Under the pieces are notes generated by a model. It saw only the letters and a list, made by a program, of their open reading frames with translations, did not search any database and had not been told where the DNA came from. A program made the translations under genes and the position numbers. 64,000 nt of DNA from Candidula unifasciata (taxonomy: Eukaryota; Mollusca; Gastropoda; Stylommatophora; Geomitridae): the NCBI GenBank assembly GCA_905116865.2, contig CAJHNH020006890.1, forward strand, positions 275,853-339,852, read 5' to 3'. Shown piece by piece: positions 1-11,439 of this stretch; positions within the stretch are counted from its first letter, which is position 1, and each line of letters begins with the position of its first letter.

Positions 1-176
1 TGAGGGCCTATGCTCCACTGGGGGCTAGAAAGACAGAAGAAGAAGAACCGTAATGACGATTCTGGCAGACTAATGAAGTGCCATAAGTCCTAAGTAACGA
101 GAGCCAGTTTGATAGTAACACTGGCAAGCATAGAATGTGCCTGCAAAACTGAACATCAATACAAATCTCAGCAAAC

Positions 177-309
177 CTTAGCATCTTGAGCAGATGATCT
201 CTATCCATTCCAGCTCCATTATCCAAGAAAATGAGGCACGGAAGACCACGGATATCAATATGATCTATCAACAGTTCAGAAGCACTAACATCTGGGTCAT
301 AAGCATTGT
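177..309 (-). CDS. MORC3-like: MORC-family ATPase, coding exon 3
   Basis: A 133-nt exon bounded by acceptor ctgcag at 310-315 and donor AG|GTTTGC at 176. The first two bases complete the Asp codon begun in exon 2, giving ELIDNAYDPDV across the junction. The exon continues with a strand ending in FLDNGAGMD, the G1 box (DxGxG) of GHKL ATPases, and then LLKMLS, the start of the family's MLSFG segment, split inside the Ser codon. Asn of the N-box and Asp of DNGAGM are both present, so ATP-binding residues are intact so far. The remaining ATPase domain, CW zinc finger and coiled coils would lie beyond the left edge of the window. The open frame simply read through the donor adds unrelated residues and should not be used. 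Confidence 0.9.
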
Positions 310-360
310 CTGCAGATCAAACAAATCATTAGAATTATGAACAATTATTCAAATCATGGG

Positions 361-381
361 AACAAACCCCCCCCCCCCCCC
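361..381. repeat. poly(C) tract
   Basis: About 16 consecutive C inside MORC intron 2. It is one of many G/C homopolymers in the window. Confidence 0.8.
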
Positions 382-593
382 TATTCCAAATAATAAAAAA
401 AACATTAAGTAACCTTCTAAGAAAAACCTATGTAATTAAAAAAAATATATTTATATTTAAGCGATTGAATAAAAATCGGCACCATTATTATTAGGTTAGC
501 CAGTGTCCAGATGTCTGAACCTCAATACCCGTCTGACCTGTCCGATATTGTTATATTTGGATCTCGTCTACAGCCCTAGTTTATTGTCTTCCA

Positions 594-1754
594 GTAGAAG
601 TCCTTCATGTCTCATACTGTGATTAGAAGTCCTTCATGTCTTATACTGTGATTAGAAGTCCTTCATGCCTCTTACAGTGATTAGAAGTCCTTCATGTCTC
701 ATACAGTGATTAGAAGTCCTTCATGTCTCATACAGTGATTAGAAGTCCTTCATGTCTCATACAGTGATTAGAAGTCCTTCATGTCTCATACAGTGATTAG
801 AAATCCTTCAGGTCTCTTACAGTGATTAGAAGTCCTTCATGTCTCATACTGTGATTACAAGTCCTTCATGTCTCATACTGTGATTAGAAGTCTTTCATGT
901 CTCATACAGTGATTAGAAGTCCTTCATGTCTCATACTGTGATTAGAAGTCCTTCATGTCTCATACTGTGATTAGAAGTCCTTCATGTCTCATACTGTGAT
1001 TACAAGTCCTTCATGTCTCATACTGTGATTAGAAGTCCTTCATGTCTCATACAGTGATTAGAAGTCCTTCATGTCTCATACTGTGATTAGAAGTCCTTCA
1101 TGTCTCATACAGTGATTAGAAGCCCTTCATGTCTCATACTGTGATTAGAAGTCCTTCATGTCTCATACAGTGAGTAGAGGTCCTTCATGTCTCATACTGT
1201 GATTACAAGTCCTTCATGTCTCATACTGTGATTACAAGTCCTTCATGTCTCATACTGTGATTAGAAGTCCTTCATGTCTCATACTGTGATTAGAAGTCCT
1301 TCATGTCTCATACTGTGAATACAAGTCCTTCATGTCTCATACTGTGATTAGAAGTCCTTCAGGTCTCATACAGTGATTAGAAGTCCTTCATGTCTCATAC
1401 AGTGATTATAAGTCCTTCAGGTCTCATACAGTGATTAGAAGTCCTTCATGTCTCATACAGTGATTAGAAGTCCTTCATGTCTCATACTGTGATTGCAAGT
1501 CCTTCAGGTCTCATACTGTGATTAGAAGTCCTTCATGTCTCATACTGTGATTACAAGTCCTTCATGTCTCATACAGTGATTAGAAGTCCTTCATGTCTCA
1601 TACTGTGATTGCAAGGCCTTCAGGTCTCATACTGTGATTAGAAGTCTTTCATGTCTCATACTGTGATTACAAGTCCTTCATGTCTCATACAATGATAAGA
1701 AGTCTTTCATGTCTCATACTGTGATTAGAAGTCCTTCATGTCTCATACTGTGAT
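594..1754. repeat. 29-bp minisatellite, about 40 copies
   Basis: The unit contains tccttcatgtctcata followed by c[at]gtgatta[gc]. Span divided by period gives 40 units. Units differ at a few fixed sites (cact/caca, attaga/attaca), so variant units could be traced for homogenisation. It lies wholly in MORC intron 2, between exon 3 and a LINE remnant. Confidence 0.97.
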
Positions 1755-1779
1755 CAAAGCAAAACTGCTTGCAAACATT

Positions 1780-3820
1780 TCACTGTAATGACAGTAAACA
1801 AATTTGAAGGTCTTTACATTCTGTTTCAATCAATCAGGTGCCGTCTCCACAATGAAGGTTGGCTGCAATGGATCTCCAACAAGCCCTGTCTCTTGCCCTT
1901 GATGTACACTCACTCATACTGCTGTTCGTCTATCTCTTGGTGTAATCCTCCCACTTGTAACGCTGTCTGTCTTTTGCTCGCTAACCTTGAACCTTTCCCT
2001 CTAGGATGATCTTTACAATACTGTTATGTCTTTTAATGTGGCCAAAATATTTCACTTGTCTCCTTTTTATTTCACCTAGCAACTCTCTTTTCATTCCCAA
2101 TTTCCTCAGTACCTCTGTATTTGATAGCTTTTGTTTCCATGAAATACGACCTAATATTCTGTATATCCACATCTCTAAAGAATTGATATGATATTCTAGT
2201 TGTTTGTTCATTGTCCATGTCTCTGTGCCATACAGTAAGGTTGAGAATACATAACATTTGGCAATTCTCATTTTTAATGTATTGCTTATTTCTCTTGATG
2301 TCAGTAACTTTTGCATGTTGTTGAAAATGTTTTTGGCCATTCCCAATTTCACCCCGTTCACTGTGATATTGTTAGCTGATTATTTTCTTTGCTAAATATC
2401 ATGGTTTTTGTCTTTTTCAAATTTATATCTAATCCAAATTCTGCACTCCTTCTGTTTACTTGCTCCGCTAGGTCTTGCAACTCCTGCTCACTCTCTGCTA
2501 GCAACACTGTGTGGTCAGCATATTTCAGATTGTTTATTATTCTACCATTGATGTGCACTCCTGGTAATTCTACAATTTCTTTAAAAATGGTTTCTGTACA
2601 TAAGTTGAAAAGGCTAGGCGACAGCACACATCCTTGTCTTACTCCTCTCTTGATCTCTATCTGGGGTGAGCAGATGTTGTCATATCTTACTGTTGCTTCT
2701 TGCTCCCAGTATAAGTTTCTAATAAGTCTGATATCCTTTCCATCTAGTCTTATGTTTTGAAGAGCTGCAATTAGTTGTTCATGTTGCACTCTGTCGAAAG
2801 CTTTTTTGTAATCTATAAAACATGCACAAATATTTTTCTGAACTTCTATATATTTTTTAGTCAGTATCTTTAGACAAATTATGGCCTCTCGAGTACCACT
2901 GTTTTTACGGAATCCAAACTGCTCTTCAGAAACTTCTCTATTTTATCTTGAATTCTTGCTTGTATTATCTTCAAGACTAACTTAGTTACGTGACTCATTA
3001 GGTTAATAGTTCTGTAATCTTCACAATCAACAGCTTTTGATTTCTTGGGTAGTGTGATAAAAACAGATGTTTTCATGTCCCTGGGAATGTACCCATAGTT
3101 ATAAATGTCATTGCATATTTCTGTGACAGTATCAATTCCAAAAGTAGATAATGATTTTAACATTTCTGCAGTTATGTTGTCTGGACCTGCAGCTTTTCCC
3201 TGCTTCATCTGTTTAATGGCTTTCTCTACTTCAGACTTTAATATGTTTGGTCCCTCTTGAATATTATGGATTGGCGGTTTGTCACCTCTGTTGTCCCAAA
3301 ACAGGTCTTCTGTGTATTCAGTCCATCTTTTTATGATATCTTTCTTATCAACAATAATTTTTCCATCCTTCCCCCTAATACAACCATTTCCTGTTAAATG
3401 TTTTTCATTGTTTGTAAGTTTTCTTACATTTGCATGTATTTCCTTGGTTCTGTGTTTTATTTCAAGATCCTCTATTTCTTTGCATTTTAACTGAATCCAT
3501 GTTTCCTTAGCAGTTCTACACATATTTTGTATTTCTTTGTCTATTAATGAATATTCTGGAGTGTTTTTTGCTTTCTTCCTTTGTGTCATTTTGTGAATAA
3601 TTTCCTCAGTCATCCATACTTGATTTTTCTTGTTTTCTTTCACTGGTAAGATGGCATTAACTGTTTCTATACTAGTTTTGAAACATTCCCATTTTGTATT
3701 AATTTTGTCCTCTGGATTCTCCCGTTAATATTGTTCCATGCTTTCAACTATTAATCTATTTATTTTTAACCTCCACTAGGTACTGCTGGCTTATTTAGTT
3801 TCTGTTTAGTCCAAGATAAA
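1780..3820 (-). mobile_element. 5'-truncated, degenerate LINE (reverse transcriptase and C-terminus)
   Basis: Minus-strand open segments at 3643-2879, 2789-2358 and 2361-1981 join as one non-LTR retrotransposon protein broken by frameshifts. Reading order: a linker, then the fingers motif KQGKAAGPDNITAEML, then LPKKSKAVDCEDYRTINLMS, the palm box RGVRQGCVLSPSLFN, the catalytic box, and the C-terminal ETWTMNKQLE and YFGHIKRH motifs. The catalytic box reads YADH where YADD is expected, so the second metal-binding Asp is lost. The N-terminal endonuclease is absent. The segment joining the fingers block to the palm is disrupted. It sits antisense-free in MORC intron 2, in the same orientation as the gene. 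The family resembles endonuclease-RT LINEs of many invertebrates; I do not assign a clade. Confidence 0.88.
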
Positions 3821-4804
3821 TCATGATTAGACACATGCACTGTGCAAAAGTTTTAAAGTGCTATACAGAACACACACTGCTGCATATTGAAACTCTTACA
3901 AGAAGCAAACAAGCTAAGAAAAGGACAAAGAATATCATGGGCTGAAAAAAAAAAAGTAGTCGACATAAACAAAAACTGTAAACTTTAGAGAAATTAAAAC
4001 TAGTCTGGAGTTCTTGAACATGTTATGAAAAGAAATCAACTGAGAAAAATTGATGATAACTGGTAAACTTGATGGAAAAGGCGATAAATACCTGGATGGC
4101 TATGTGAGACAAGAAAACTAATCCAATCTGTGATAGTGTGACAGTGTGAAACATGACTTGCTAGACAAATCAGCACAGTACATGATGACAACAGTCATAA
4201 GGATATTGAAGAGATGTATTTATTGAAGTCAACAGCTCCATACTGATGTGAGTGGATGGCAAAAACATGTCTGCTCCTGGAAAGTTGTGGCGACTACTGT
4301 GACCCTAGACAGATTCAGTTTTACAATGAGCATTCTCTTTGCCCTGATTTGTCCAGACGATTTTCCATCAATTTATGTAACTGATCAGTGTTTTAACACT
4401 TTCAAGATATATGACAGGGGTAATCAATAATCATGATCAGAACGAAACATTATACTGAATATATCCCCTCGGGCCTAAACACAAAAAACACACGTGTCAG
4501 GTGACTCATGCCGTGTCCCTATGATTTTTTCCCATTGTGGCTTATGAGCAAATCTGACATCTTCTTGGCTTGTAAAAACCTTTAGCACAAAGGAAAACCT
4601 CTCTAAATGCTGTTAGTTAATTTTGTCATATCCTAACCTCCTAAACGTTTGACCAGGTGACAACTCGTATGGTCTCCCAACAGCTGTGTCCATGATAATC
4701 ACTGAATAAGTAATAAATGGTTATAATGTTAACAAACCTACTTGCTTGACTCTTGTTTTATTACTACTGAATACAAATATAGATATCAATTGTGTTTCTT
4801 CATC
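3821..4804. other. MORC intron 2 sequence without recognisable features
   Basis: Unique-looking AT-rich intron between two LINE remnants. I see no exon, repeat array or element end. Confidence 0.5.
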
Positions 4805-5395
4805 ATCATCATAAATCACTTCTGCCGTTAAACGTCGTGGGGTGGAATAATGTGCAATCCAGTGCATGTTGGCTGCCACTGGCTATTGTCATGCCGTGAA
4901 GGCGCAGAGTGTCTTTAATGTTGTTGATCCATGTTTTCCGCGGCCGTCCTCTTGCTCTTGTAGCTGATCTTCTAAGATGTAGTGCTTGTGATGGTATTTG
5001 ATCTTGCAGCATTCTAACAAGATGGCCAAACCACATAATCTGCTGTTTCTCGATGAATTTATTATAAGGTGTTGTTCCCACAATTTGCCTGATAGTTTCA
5101 TTATTCACTCGATCTCGTATGGTTAGGTTGGCTGCTTTTCTCAGGCACCTCATCTCGCAGGTGGTGATTTTGCATATACGGGCTTTAGATAGTGTCCATG
5201 TTTGGCACTGGTAGCTTAATGTTGGAATGAATATGCTATTAATAATCTGTCTCTTTGCACTCATAGTTATGCTTGGATGTCTTAATAATGGTGACAATTG
5301 GTATATAAGTGCACTTGCTTTCTGGCATCTGGTTTTTGCATTGTGTTTCTTATTTCCAGTTATGATCTGAAACATCACCAGCAATACGCACAATA
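4805..5395 (-). mobile_element. LINE 3' end fragment (LINE A family)
   Basis: The minus frame from 5393 to 4809 encodes the region after the RT core. It contains KASALIYQLSPLLRHPSIT, SYQCQTWTLSK, MWFGHLVRM and ARGRPRKTWI, and ends near a (atc)n 3' tail at 4800-4812. The same blocks occur in LINE A (29340-35350) and in the fragment at 41213-42125, so these are one family. The single 194-codon frame is nearly unbroken, which suggests it is younger than the LINE at 1780-3820. Its 5' end lies within about 120 bp of the MORC exon 2 donor. Confidence 0.85.
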
Positions 5396-5509
5396 TTTTG
5401 CTTCCTTTTTTTTTATTGTTAAGCTGTACTTTCTAAGTATACTTACTTTTCTGTATTCATCACAATAAACAAAAATATTGACAAACAAAAAAGTCACATG
5501 TACACTCAC

Positions 5510-5582
5510 CTATCAATTCTGCAAAAGCGCTGAAGACCCAGGTGTGGCTTGTAGAGTTGGCATGCAGAAATGCTGGGCTCAC
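5510..5582 (-). CDS. MORC3-like: MORC-family ATPase, coding exon 2
   Basis: A 73-nt exon with acceptor ttacacag at 5583-5590 and donor G|GTGAGT at 5509. It encodes VSPAFLHANSTSHTW followed by VFSAFAELI plus the first base of the next codon. FLHxNSTSHTW and the FSA-x-AELI stretch are hallmarks of the first part of the MORC GHKL domain, where the Glu of AELID belongs to the N-box that coordinates Mg-ATP. It exits in phase 1, which matches exon 3. It sits 5.3 kb downstream of exon 1; the intervening intron holds a 712-bp TIR transposon and a 32-nt G tract. The exon has no frameshift or stop, unlike the LINE remnants around it, so it looks functional. MORC3 fits better than MORC4 from NSTSHTW and DNAYDPDV, but the paralogue is an inference. 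Confidence 0.88.
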
Positions 5583-7388
5583 CTGTGTAATAAGTAGAAA
5601 TATTCACCATTCAGCTACAAAACACTGGTTTACTGGTATGTGTTTGTTAAGAAGAAATAAAAAAATAAAAAAACATTTGTGCGGCATAAAACTAGGAAAG
5701 GTGGAGTGGTGAAATTCACCTCAGGTGGGATTATACTTTTATGAATTTAGTTGTGAACTATTTACAGGACATTGCAGAGCCAAAACCAGCAAGTTTTTGG
5801 TGGCTTATGACTTTACTAGGCAAATTTACTTTCAGTAGACTGCTATTGCTATTGCCAAATCAATGCAAAAAAATTTGCTGCCAAAATTCATATATCTGAA
5901 TCAAAGCAGGGAATTATATTATGTAAATGAAGCAGATGTATGTATGCTGAAAACTTGAACTGCAACCTTATCCAGACTAGATAATAATGATCACTGACAT
6001 CTGTTCCATATCAAACGCCGGAACAATGAGTGTACACACACATAAACACTCATCAATGATATTTAACAATATCAGCAATTGACTCCACCCAAGCATCTCA
6101 ATTGCTGAACCTTAAATTCCTTTCCAAGGCATCAAGAGACATTTGCCAGCCTCTGTAATCAACTGCTGTAGCTAGGATCAACACGTGTGGCATCTCAGTT
6201 CTGTCAACTGTTTACTCTGAAGTAGACCTGGACTTAAAAGCTCAACGGAAGGAAAGGAAAAGACGCACAACTACAACTAAACATTCTTACCAATTTTTGT
6301 CAACAGACAATACAACAAACATAAGTGATCAGGGAAGTGACATAGAAATGAGATGCCACCAAAAACAAAAGGAAAGGAAGAGCTAACCAAAAATCTAACA
6401 TAAAGGACTGAACAGCAAAAGAAGGGGGGATAACTGTTCTTATAACAGTAGAGGTATATAATAGGGTAGTAGTTAGTTTTGTCTCATTAATTATTTGTTT
6501 TTTACATACTGACTCACATCTTTGATCCTGTGTCCTATAATATGTTTCTGCGTGTTTAACCGCATTCCTAACTATTGTGTACAAAAATAAAACCGATTTA
6601 GAAGAGTGTTAGTAAATTTATAAAAAAAAAAAGCACACAGACTTGCTGGTTTAGCACCAATCATAGGAGGTATGAAATCAAGCCATCGGTTGGAAACTTC
6701 TGCTACCGGAAGCGGCCTAATAAATCCCAAAACAATGTTCGTAAGTTTTCAGAAAATTTTCACATGAGGTTGATCCATTAGAATTACTTGAGAAACCTTG
6801 GAATTCAGATGAGCTATATATTGCTAAAATCAGGTAGCATTGTTTCTATGTGAAACCCTATGTGGACTGAAAACATTGGCTTACATTTCCTACTGCTGCT
6901 TACTTTTAAATACAGCTGTAAGTATTCATATTTATATCAAACCATTAACATATTGGCACTTAATAATGCTTGTTATTATTCAATTCTCCATCCAGTTTTA
7001 CATCTGTTTCTGAAATTTCATTTCTATAAACTAATGGAGTGATTTACAGTAGGATTTTCAAGATAAGCTCTTAAAACCACAGCGAGTTGAGCAATTTATT
7101 AATAATGAGCTTTTGTTATAATTATCAGCAGTTATTTCATACAGTTATTTTTTAATTGTCTGCATCTAATTAATGCTGGGATGTTTAAATTTCTGGTCTA
7201 TTCTTAGGTCTATACAGAAAGTTGTATACCCTGTTGTGGCAGGGAAGATGTATATAATTTTTTTCCAAATAAAACAGTACAGCTGTTGTGGAGTAAACAG
7301 CCAACACTACACTGTGGACTAGTCGTGACGCTGACAACCCTAGCAGGCACGTCAGATTTCAAATTTAAACCCGTCGGTGGGGAAGAGT
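5583..7388. other. MORC intron 1, no recognised element
   Basis: Mostly AT-rich sequence. The short open frames at 6300-6584 and 6860-7042 have no recognisable domain and look like chance. Confidence 0.5.

Positions 7389-7420
<32 letters not shown>
7389..7420. repeat. poly(G), 32 nt
   Basis: An uninterrupted run of 32 G, followed by atatatag. It could form G-quadruplex structures and is also a likely assembly weak point. Confidence 0.85.
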
Positions 7421-7421
<1 letters not shown>

Positions 7422-8456
7422 TATATAGTCCCTCATATTAATATATACCTCTATCTGGTGAAATAAACATGTCTATACCCTCTAGTTGTTTTGAGAAGTC
7501 TACATTTTTAAACTTGAAACTGTGGGATAAATATTTCTTGAATATTATTCAGAAATTCCTGTAAGCCTTTTGACTCCTTTGGCACGAATACAGGACTTCT
7601 TTTCTAGAGACGCCAAGCGGACTCTGGGGCGGGCATTCTTTTGCCAGACCTCTGAGGTGTCGGGAGATGTTTTAATACTCTAATTAAACTTTGGCGCTTT
7701 CAAAATACCAGTTCTTTGAAGGGTTCCTAAGCTTGGGTAAGTTGATTATAGTTTACGAGTACCATGATATATATCTCTTTAAAGTTGGCCACTGCTGCAG
7801 GGAGGGAAGAACTAGGCCATTCTTGATATCCAGACACTCCAGGCCCTAAATCAAACCTTTCCTTTCACAGGCTAACTAGTTTGTGCTCTACATGACACAC
7901 ACCATTGTAAAGATATTAAACCCAGCAAGTTAATAATTCTCTAACCAGACAACAGAGTTGTGTCGACTAGCAGACATATGTCAACTGGGTCATCCTTCAG
8001 TCGGCTAGATGCTGTGACGCCAGAGCTCGGCGCTCTGAGTCAAAGGTTAATTTTAGCACGACAACATTGGGTGTGTAGTAGGCAGATTGTGGAGATATGA
8101 AATGTATACATGTACGAACGGGATAAAATGTATGTCTGCGGGTGCAGATAGGAAGGTGGAGAGAGGATGATCTATGTGTAGTAGTATCTGTCTATCTCCA
8201 CTATGTACCTTATCTTCTATCTGGTTACTGACTTACAGACAGATAAATGAAAGGGGACATGGTCTCCTGTTCTTGAGTGTATACTCTGAGTGACTAAGAA
8301 GGGTAGCGGGAGATAAGTTGAGCTGGTGTGTGAATCTTAAGATGATTACTAATTCTGAGTTCTTTCCTGACAGGATGATACCTTCTTAGAAGTCAGGCAG
8401 ACGAATCACAATCCAACCAACAACCACCAATCCATACCATCCCTATTAGACTGCAC

Positions 8457-8497
8457 ACACACACACATGTGCAAGTGCGCGCGTGCACACACACACT
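8457..8497. repeat. CA-rich microsatellite
   Basis: Short (CA)n stretches interrupted by tgtgcaagtgcgcgcgtg. Confidence 0.7.
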
Positions 8498-8898
8498 ACT
8501 AATTTTAGGTTTTGGATGTGCAGAAGAATGCCCTGAAACCAGTACCTTTGCACTTTGATTCCCAGGATCACCAAGGTGTCCACAAAACTGAGTGACAGCT
8601 ATCAAATCTAGCTACTCCAGTGACAGAGTCGGCAAGTCTCTTGAAAATCGCTTCATTTTCACTTTGGGCACTTTAACACCCACAGGATTGAACTGCCAAC
8701 ACAGCTTACTCTAAATCCTTGGGGATTAAACTGCCCACACAGTGTTATCTAAAACCCTCCAGTTAGGGCTCCTGGAATTCCCCAGGGGTATTTATTCCCA
8801 TGTCCTGTGTCCTGTCAGTATACTGACAAGACATCGACCTGGCTGCTTTGAGATACTAAGCTAAATTATTTTGTGTATTTGTGTGGTATTGTTTTATT

Positions 8899-9610
8899 GG
8901 CTCTCCTCCGAACTTCTACCCCGGCATCATGGCGGCCAAACAAATATCCTAACAGGGCATCATTCCTATAAAAAATATGCAAAGTTCCGGCGACAAACAA
9001 ATCGTGGCAAAACTATGATTACCTGACAATTTCAAGAGACGCAACACTGCAGACGATAGTAGCAGACGAAATAGCGACCGTTGAAACTTTTGAGCATTTC
9101 TGCATACGATACTAGCAACACTACAAACGATACAAGTGACATTGGGGGGGGGGGGGGGGGGGGGGGTGGGCGTGGGGAGACCATGCGCTCCGAGGCAGAT
9201 TAGCGTCGTTGTTGTCCTCAAACTTTTCAGCTTGCGCAAAATGTGGTTACACTCACCGGCGACAGTATCCCCGTGCTATGCGGATGGTGAGCCTGGGACT
9301 CACGAGCAAATAAATTGGAGTAATTTGCAGGAGATGCGGTAGCTGCTGCCCGTGAGTCCCAGCCATCTATTTAGCCCTCATCAGTGTCACGCGTAGCGGC
9401 GCGGGGGATACGGTCGGTGGTAAGGCATAGCTACAAAAACAGGTCCGCAATTAACATATCGCTGAGACCCTGTTAGAGCATTTTTTGTTATTCGGAGCTG
9501 ATCCTAGTTTTGCCGCTCGGCAGGAAGTCTAAATTTTTCATAGGACTGAGGCCCTGTTAGAATATTTGTTAGGCGGCCATAATGCTGGGGTAGAAATTCG
9601 GAGGAGAGCC
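8899..9610. mobile_element. Non-autonomous TIR transposon, copy 1 (712 bp)
   Basis: Terminal inverted repeats of about 60 bp start GGCTCTCCTCCGAA at 8899 and end with the complement at 9610, with few mismatches. The element is flanked by a perfect 8-bp target duplication gttttatt (8891-8898 and 9611-9618). There is no transposase frame. An internal hairpin has a 12-bp stem (9293-9304 with 9351-9362) and a 46-bp loop. A second copy of 717 bp lies at 46544-47260 with its own 8-bp duplication, which proves these ends. An 8-bp duplication is typical of hAT and P superfamilies; the terminal GGCT does not settle which. It contains a 23-nt G run near 9144-9166. It sits in MORC intron 1. Confidence 0.93.
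9144..9166. repeat. poly(G), 23 nt
   Basis: An uninterrupted G run within transposon copy 1. The second copy has no such run, so it expanded after insertion or is copy-specific. Confidence 0.8.
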
Positions 9611-9999
9611 GTTTTATTTATGTATGCGCTGATGAAGGCTCCATAGCCTTGTTTGTATCCGTTATATTGTGGAGCTTGCTGATTTACTTTTTGTTTGGTT
9701 TTATATCTTTTCTAATTTTAGGATGACAAGTTTTAACTGGCTTTAATTATTTTTCTTCTTTATTTAACTTTTTGTTTACAAAAAACTTTTGATAGCTCGG
9801 CTTAGAATTTACATACAGGCATGAATAAAATACCGTTGGAAAAAGCTTTTCAATATGTACCCAGCTGTACTGATTTTATGAGTAAAAATTATTATGAAAA
9901 TTTGACTAAAGAGATGGTATTTTTTGGTATTGAGTACTGAATGTATGCACTTCTTCTTCGATCCTTCTGTCAGAAAACTTATATCAGGAGGCCGGTAGC

Positions 10000-10330
10000 C
10001 TTTATGAAAGCTATCGTGCAATCCATATCCTCTCGTGTACCATACAGTTTTGTCTTCAGTGTGGTTGTAACAGGCCAGATTGCGTCTCTGTTGTCAGCAT
10101 ATAGTTGACAGTGTTGGAGCACATGCTCAGCATTTTCGGGTGCCATGCTGCAGGGTCATGTCTCCGTATTTCCTACACCGAAAAATTTGAACATATGTTG
10201 ACGAAATCTGTTGTGCCCAGTTCTTAGTCTGAATATAATGCACTGTCCCTCTCTAGAGAGGCGATGAAAAGAGTCTTGGGGAGAAAATCTGGTGTGGGTA
10301 TCCAGCAACATTTCTTGGATACTTATAAGA
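10000..10330 (-). mobile_element. LINE C-terminal fragment, RNase H type
   Basis: Across frames, the minus strand encodes a decayed version of the zinc-knuckle-like tail seen in LINE B. Recognisable pieces are a LGTTDFV segment (from LRTGHNRF), a C-x-C region with a following HxxxHVLxxC pattern, and CMVHERIWI near its end. Frameshifts break it repeatedly. It lies just downstream of MORC exon 1, within intron 1. Confidence 0.6.
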
Positions 10331-10384
10331 TTTGATCACGGCCATTTTGGAGCAACTAAACAACAGTGCAGAGGTATGACTGAT

Positions 10385-10645
10385 CATTAATGGTCTGGAG
10401 AGAATGGTAAGTACAGATGGGAGTTACCACAGGACAGAGGGTCTGGTCGAATCTGAGAACTGTACACACACTGAAACTGAAACTCAGAGGATTGGCAAAA
10501 CGGACAAAATAATCAAACGAACTGCTGCCTACGCTACTGGCACAATCAATCCTCATTGTAAATCTTCGCTGGCTGCTGAAGATGAGGAAGCGGGACGCTT
10601 ATGGTCAGGTCCAGAGTTGCTGTGATGTCAGTCAGTTCTTAGCAT
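10385..10645 (+). mobile_element. LINE 3' end fragment, RNase H type
   Basis: This frame starts GLERMV and ends SSLAAEDEEAGRLW and LL before a stop and gtgatgtcag. The same ending (gctgctgaagatgagg to tgtgatgtc) recurs at 12800-12850 and inverted at 11800-11860, so it is the 3' end of a repeated LINE family. The element is antisense to MORC in intron 1. Confidence 0.6.
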
Positions 10646-10913
10646 AACACTCAGCAGAGTGAATCAGGTTTCACAAATTTATATTATCAATCAAAACTGT
10701 AGGTGAAGTTAAAGTGGAAGCTGCGAAGCTTTACACTAACTTACTGACTAGACTTTTCCGCTTGGTTTGACTTTGACATTCTTTCCATAGTACAGTGGCA
10801 ACAAACATGAACGATATACACGAATGTATTACTGAATATGTCATTATGATCTATTTTAGGTTTTAAACACAACAAATTCAAAGTATGTAGCTAAAATAAG
10901 TATATGTTTATAC

Positions 10914-10946
10914 CTTGCTGAGCGGAATTCCCTTCACAGTCGCCAT
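10914..10946 (-). CDS. MORC3-like: MORC-family ATPase, coding exon 1 (start codon)
   Basis: Reading the minus strand, ATG at 10946-10944 opens MATVKGIPLSK and is followed by a donor (AAG|GTATAAAC). The segment matches the short N-terminal leader of animal MORC proteins, which ends in a GIxLS motif just before the ATPase domain. The exon ends in phase 0, matching the phase-0 start of the exon at 5582. The start lies in caagATGGCGa, a good Kozak context and also a YY1-type AAGATGGCG motif, common at starts of broadly expressed animal genes. I see no CpG-rich island or TATA box upstream. MORC proteins are nuclear GHKL ATPases that bind and compact chromatin. The assignment rests on the spliced product with exons 2 and 3, not on this exon alone. 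The 5' UTR boundary cannot be set from sequence. Confidence 0.8.
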
Positions 10947-10950
10947 CTTG
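10941..10950 (-). promoter_or_regulatory. YY1-like motif at the MORC start codon
   Basis: The minus strand reads CAAGATGGCG across the initiator ATG. AAGATGGCG is the YY1 core often found at or just after transcription starts of ubiquitous genes. Whether it acts here is inference. Confidence 0.4.
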
Positions 10951-11224
10951 AACGAAATATCCAAACAAAAATATCGAAAGGATTTTTCATGGAAATAATC
11001 ACAATGTTCCTATTTTTTAAAAACGTTTTTATTGTTTTTATCTGTTAATTACATGTACTACTACTCATGCAGCGTAGCTGTTAATTAGACAATAATTTAT
11101 TCTAGATTTAGTAAAACCTTTCTATACAGTATTTCGTAAATTGTCAGTTATCCTGCCGGCTCAATTGGGTATTCCCGCTTCAGGTTTGCAGTATTTTTTT
11201 TTCCATGGCTGTTGAAGTCTTTTT

Positions 11225-11345
11225 ATCCAGAGAAACCCTTTGGCTCGGTTTTATGGATGTCGCAACAATTCGATCTTGATTCCATGATAGATACCTTAAA
11301 TCTGGAAGATATCTGGCATCTCTGCCTGGGAACATAGTCTTTTTA
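11225..11345 (-). mobile_element. SINE-1 copy, degenerate 3' part
   Basis: It matches the 3' body of the tRNA-derived SINE seen at 23888-24114, including accctttggctcggt and tgattccatgatagatacc. The tRNA head is not recognisable here. No target duplication was found. Confidence 0.6.
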
Positions 11346-11439
11346 GTTTGTAGGCCGAATCCCAATGTGGGACGCATTTTTTTTTAAATCTGTATTTTAA
11401 AGCCCCCACGCTAGCTGTCGTCGGGGGACCTAAATATAA

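Noticed and set aside
594..1754. CRISPR-like array
   Set aside because: Repeats are contiguous with no unique spacers, and the context is a eukaryotic intron.
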